From positions 1 through 6,091 of the forward strand of contig JAJTFU010000207.1 of the NCBI GenBank assembly GCA_021299075.1: 6,091 nucleotides of DNA, given 5' to 3'. The notes below the pieces were generated by a model. It did not search any database. It was not told where the DNA came from and saw nothing but the letters and a program-made list of their open reading frames with translations. Source of the stretch: Novosphingobium sp. (GTDB lineage Bacteria > Pseudomonadota > Alphaproteobacteria > Sphingomonadales > Sphingomonadaceae). How positions within the stretch are numbered: the stretch's first letter is position 1; every line of letters begins with the position of its first letter. Of the stretch, positions 5,161 to 6,091 are shown piece by piece. Made by a program: the position numbers and the translations under genes.

Positions 5161-6091
5161 TCAGCGAATGCGGCCTTTCAGCTTCGCCTTCTTGATAAGG
5201 TCGCCATACTGGTGCGCCAGCAGGTGCGATTGGATCTGGGTGATCGTGTCGACGGTCACGTTGACCACGATCAGCAGGCTGGTGCCGCCCAGGAACATCA
5301 TGTTGAGCCCGGTCGAGGCGATCCACCACTCGGGGATGACGCAGACCACGGTGATGTAAAGCGCACCGATGACGGTGATGCGGGTCAGCACGTAATCGAG
5401 ATAGGTTGCCGTGCTCTTGCCCGGGCGGATGCCAGGGATGAACCCGCCGTTGCGCTTCAGGTTATCGGCCGTTTCTTCCGGGTTGAACACCACGGCGGTG
5501 TAGAAGAAGCAGAAGAAGATGATGCCGATCGCGTAGAGCGTCATGTATAGCGGCTGGCCATGCGCCAGGTACTGGTTGAGCGTCACAATCGCGCTACCCA
5601 TCGGGGTATCAGGCGAAATCGAGTTGCCCGCGAACTGGCTGATCGTCAGCGGCAGCAGCAACAGCGAGCTGGCGAAGATCGGCGGGATCACGCCCGCGGT
5701 GTTGATCTTGAGCGGCAGATGGCTGCGATCGGCCTGCATCATGCCGTGCTGGCTGGCACGCTTGGGATACTGGATCAGCAGACGCCGCGTCGCCCGCTCC
5801 ATAAAGCAGATGAACAGCACGAGGACCACCAGCACACCAACCGCCATCGCGATGGTGAAGCCGCTGATCGAACCCGAACGGCCGCCTTCGAACAGGTTCG
5901 AGATGAAGGTTGGCATCTGGGCGACAATGCCGGCCATAATGATCAACGAGGTGCCGTTACCGATCCCACGGCTGGTGATCTGCTCACCCAGCCAGAGCAG
6001 GAACATGGTCCCACCGATCAGGCTGATCACGGCCACAACCTTGAACATCATACCCGGGTTGACCACGGCCTGGAGACCGCTTGAGGCGCCA
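5161..6091 (-). CDS. secY: Preprotein translocase subunit SecY (C-terminal part, start beyond window)
   Basis: SecY is the channel-forming inner-membrane subunit of the SecYEG translocon, which exports unfolded proteins and inserts membrane proteins. The 309 residues visible run from about TM4 to the C-terminus; roughly 140-150 N-terminal residues, with the plug and first helices, lie beyond base 6091. Seven hydrophobic segments can be read, including GGTMFLLWLGEQIT followed by the GIGNG turn, INTAGVIPPIFASSLLLLP, and MFLGGTSLLIVVNVTVD. The conserved cytoplasmic loop FNPEETADNLKRNGGFIPGIRPGKST, which contacts SecA or the ribosome, is intact, and the end (HQYGDLIKKAKLKGRIR) is typical. The frame is open to the edge, beginning ASSGLQAVVNPG. 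It leads into adk after 22 bases. Confidence 0.97.
   Translation of the reverse strand, partial: GASSGLQAVVNPGMMFKVVAVISLIGGTMFLLWLGEQITSRGIGNGTSLIIMAGIVAQMPTFISNLFEGGRSGSISGFTIAMAVGVLVVLVLFICFMERATRRLLIQYPKRASQHGMMQADRSHLPLKINTAGVIPPIFASSLLLLPLTISQFAGNSISPDTPMGSAIVTLNQYLAHGQPLYMTLYAIGIIFFCFFYTAVVFNPEETADNLKRNGGFIPGIRPGKSTATYLDYVLTRITVIGALYITVVCVIPEWWIASTGLNMMFLGGTSLLIVVNVTVDTITQIQSHLLAHQYGDLIKKAKLKGRIR

Noticed and set aside
4428..5195. Plus-strand open frame opposite adk
   Set aside because: It covers adk and its short gaps in antisense and shows no recognisable domain or ribosome site.
5560..6084. Plus-strand open frame opposite secY
   Set aside because: The highly charged His/Asp/Arg/Gln-rich translation is what the complement of membrane-helix codons gives.

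Overview
The window is high-GC DNA carrying the downstream end of the large ribosomal-protein supercluster (spc/alpha region). Every real gene is on the minus strand, so transcription runs from the right edge to the left. The order secY, adk, (an exported SRPBCC protein), rpsM, rpsK, rpoA, rplQ, without rpsD next to rpoA, is the alphaproteobacterial arrangement. The adjoining S9A prolyl oligopeptidase resembles, as I remember it, the enzyme of Sphingomonas (Novosphingobium) capsulata. I therefore infer a member of Sphingomonadales; no rRNA or other phylogenetic marker was available to confirm this.

Layout from transcriptional upstream to downstream: the C-terminal two thirds of SecY (5161-6091, start beyond the right edge); adenylate kinase (4491-5138); a small secreted SRPBCC/START-like protein (3889-4467); a 125-base gap with a terminator-like hairpin (about 3839-3865) and a leader hairpin (3784-3810); uS13 (3395-3763, GTG start); uS11 (2948-3337); a 106-base gap with a perfect 20-bp palindrome (2916-2935); RNA polymerase alpha (1783-2841); a 108-base gap with a UUCG-capped hairpin (1754-1775); bL17 (1261-1674); a strong intrinsic terminator (1193-1230); and a prolyl oligopeptidase gene that is frameshifted and leaves the window at base 1.

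Functionally this is a growth-linked housekeeping block: the protein-export channel, nucleotide balance, two small-subunit proteins, one large-subunit protein and the polymerase assembly subunit. The SRPBCC gene is a passenger between adk and rpsM with no evident link to translation. The peptidase is a separate unit downstream of the terminator. Its reading frame is broken by what looks like a small deletion, and it carries an apparent extra segment of about 19 codons, so it is probably decaying unless the sequence is wrong there.

I found no mobile element, CRISPR array, tRNA, rRNA, phage gene or new multi-gene system. The items worth a second look are the damaged peptidase, the passenger SRPBCC gene and the hairpins between the ribosomal genes.
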